NCBI GenBank assembly: GCA_025997215.1
Contig: BNUH01000143.1
Coordinates: 1 to 5,302 of the forward strand
Direction: 5' to 3'
Length of the DNA stretch: 5,302 bases
Origin: Clostridia bacterium
Lineage (GTDB): Bacteria > Bacillota_A > Clostridia > Christensenellales > Aristaeellaceae
Made by a program: the position numbers and the translations under genes. Below the pieces are notes generated by a model. That model searched no databases and was not told the origin of the DNA. It saw only the letters and a list, made by a program, of their open reading frames with translations. Shown here piece by piece: positions 5,193-5,302 of the stretch (positions are counted from its first letter, which is position 1; each line of letters begins with the position of its first letter).

Positions 5193-5302
5193 ATGGGAGT
5201 GAAGAAGCAGGGAGAGATACGCTTGCAAGCACAACAACTCAAGCGGTACGAGATCATCAGCCGCACTGTAGACGGACTGCTCACCGTCAAAGAAGCGGCA
5301 CA
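5193..5302 (+). CDS. N-terminus of an ISNCY-like helix-turn-helix transposase (runs off right edge)
   Basis: The first 36 codons are visible. From the ATG at 5193 they start MGVKKQGEIRLQAQQLKRYE and continue IISRTVDGLLTVKEAA. The pattern of a basic helix, then a long helix ending before a G-L-L-T-x-x-E-A-A turn, is the start of the homeodomain-like helix-turn-helix found at the N-terminus of ISNCY- and IS481-type transposases. It would recognise the IS ends, here the tandem repeats just upstream. The start is unclear. ATG 5193 and GTG 5199 have poly-C, not a ribosome binding site, in front. TTG 5223 has AGGGAGAG six bases upstream and is the best placed. All three are in frame. No catalytic residues lie in the window, so integrity cannot be judged. 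Confidence 0.7.
   Translation, partial: MGVKKQGEIRLQAQQLKRYEIISRTVDGLLTVKEAA

Larger units (their letters stand above)
5121..5302 (+). mobile_element. left end of an insertion sequence (ISNCY-like), continuing off the window
   Basis: Two tandem copies of a TCAC/GTGA-rich motif are followed by a C tract and then the start of a plus-strand transposase. Arrays of short repeats at the tip are typical transposase-binding ends for elements of this group. The exact outer boundary is unknown. GCTGTTCACAAG near 5121 is the earliest plausible edge, and the right end is outside the window. The element points away from the ATPase and lies upstream of its promoter. Confidence 0.6.

Noticed and set aside
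1..5302. CRISPR array, tRNA or rRNA genes, phage attachment site
   Set aside because: No regularly spaced repeats beyond the two IS units, no cloverleaf or rRNA-like sequence, and no integrase or paired direct repeats were seen.

Overview
The window reads as a chromosomal stretch from a Gram-positive bacterium of the Bacillota, most likely a clostridial lineage. This rests on strong AGGAGG-type ribosome binding sites, a yybP-ykoY manganese riboswitch ending in an intrinsic terminator, TTG start codons, and the mix of XRE, Pr6Pr, IS256-type and ISNCY-type genes. The species cannot be named from the sequence alone. The sequence has two textures. Roughly 1-1960 is A+T-rich with a wandering reading frame. 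Roughly 1963-4910 is clearly richer in G+C, with many CG-rich codons.

Left part (1-1326, all minus strand). The first 21 codons of an unidentified gene run off the left edge. Its start codon overlaps the stop of a possible tiny ORF (ATGA). Next comes a two-gene unit transcribed right to left: an XRE-type helix-turn-helix regulator and, 38 bases downstream, a six-helix membrane protein of the Pr6Pr/AIG1-like type. Both appear to use TTG starts.

Middle part (1387-2298) is a graveyard of broken pieces. It holds a C-terminal fragment of a membrane protein (perhaps a polysaccharide flippase), an internal slice of the dTDP-glucose pyrophosphorylase gene rmlA, a 175-bp element with perfect 17-bp terminal inverted repeats (MITE-like, no transposase), and an N-terminal fragment of an IS256-family transposase. 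The last of these abuts the stop codon of the ATPase gene. Together they suggest a former surface-polysaccharide locus broken up by insertions and deletions.

Right part (2321-5102, minus strand) is the functional core. It is a complete 862-residue PMCA/SERCA-like P2-type cation ATPase behind a textbook control region: a TTGACA/18/TACAAT promoter with extended -10, a manganese riboswitch beginning almost at the predicted transcription start, an intrinsic terminator sharing the 3' strand of riboswitch helix P1, and an AGGAGG ribosome binding site. The expected logic is that Mn2+ stabilises the aptamer, blocks the terminator and turns on an exporter that removes excess Mn2+ (possibly also Ca2+).

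Far right (about 5121-5302, plus strand) is the left end of an insertion sequence. It has two tandem copies of a 21-bp TCAC/GTGA-containing motif, a 12-base C tract, and the first codons of a transposase whose N-terminus resembles ISNCY-type helix-turn-helix transposases. It lies divergently, about 20-25 bases upstream of the ATPase -35 box. I found no tRNA, rRNA or CRISPR array. I see no convincing new multi-gene system. The most instructive items are the riboswitch-ATPase unit, the MITE-like element in the pseudogene patch and the XRE-Pr6Pr pair.
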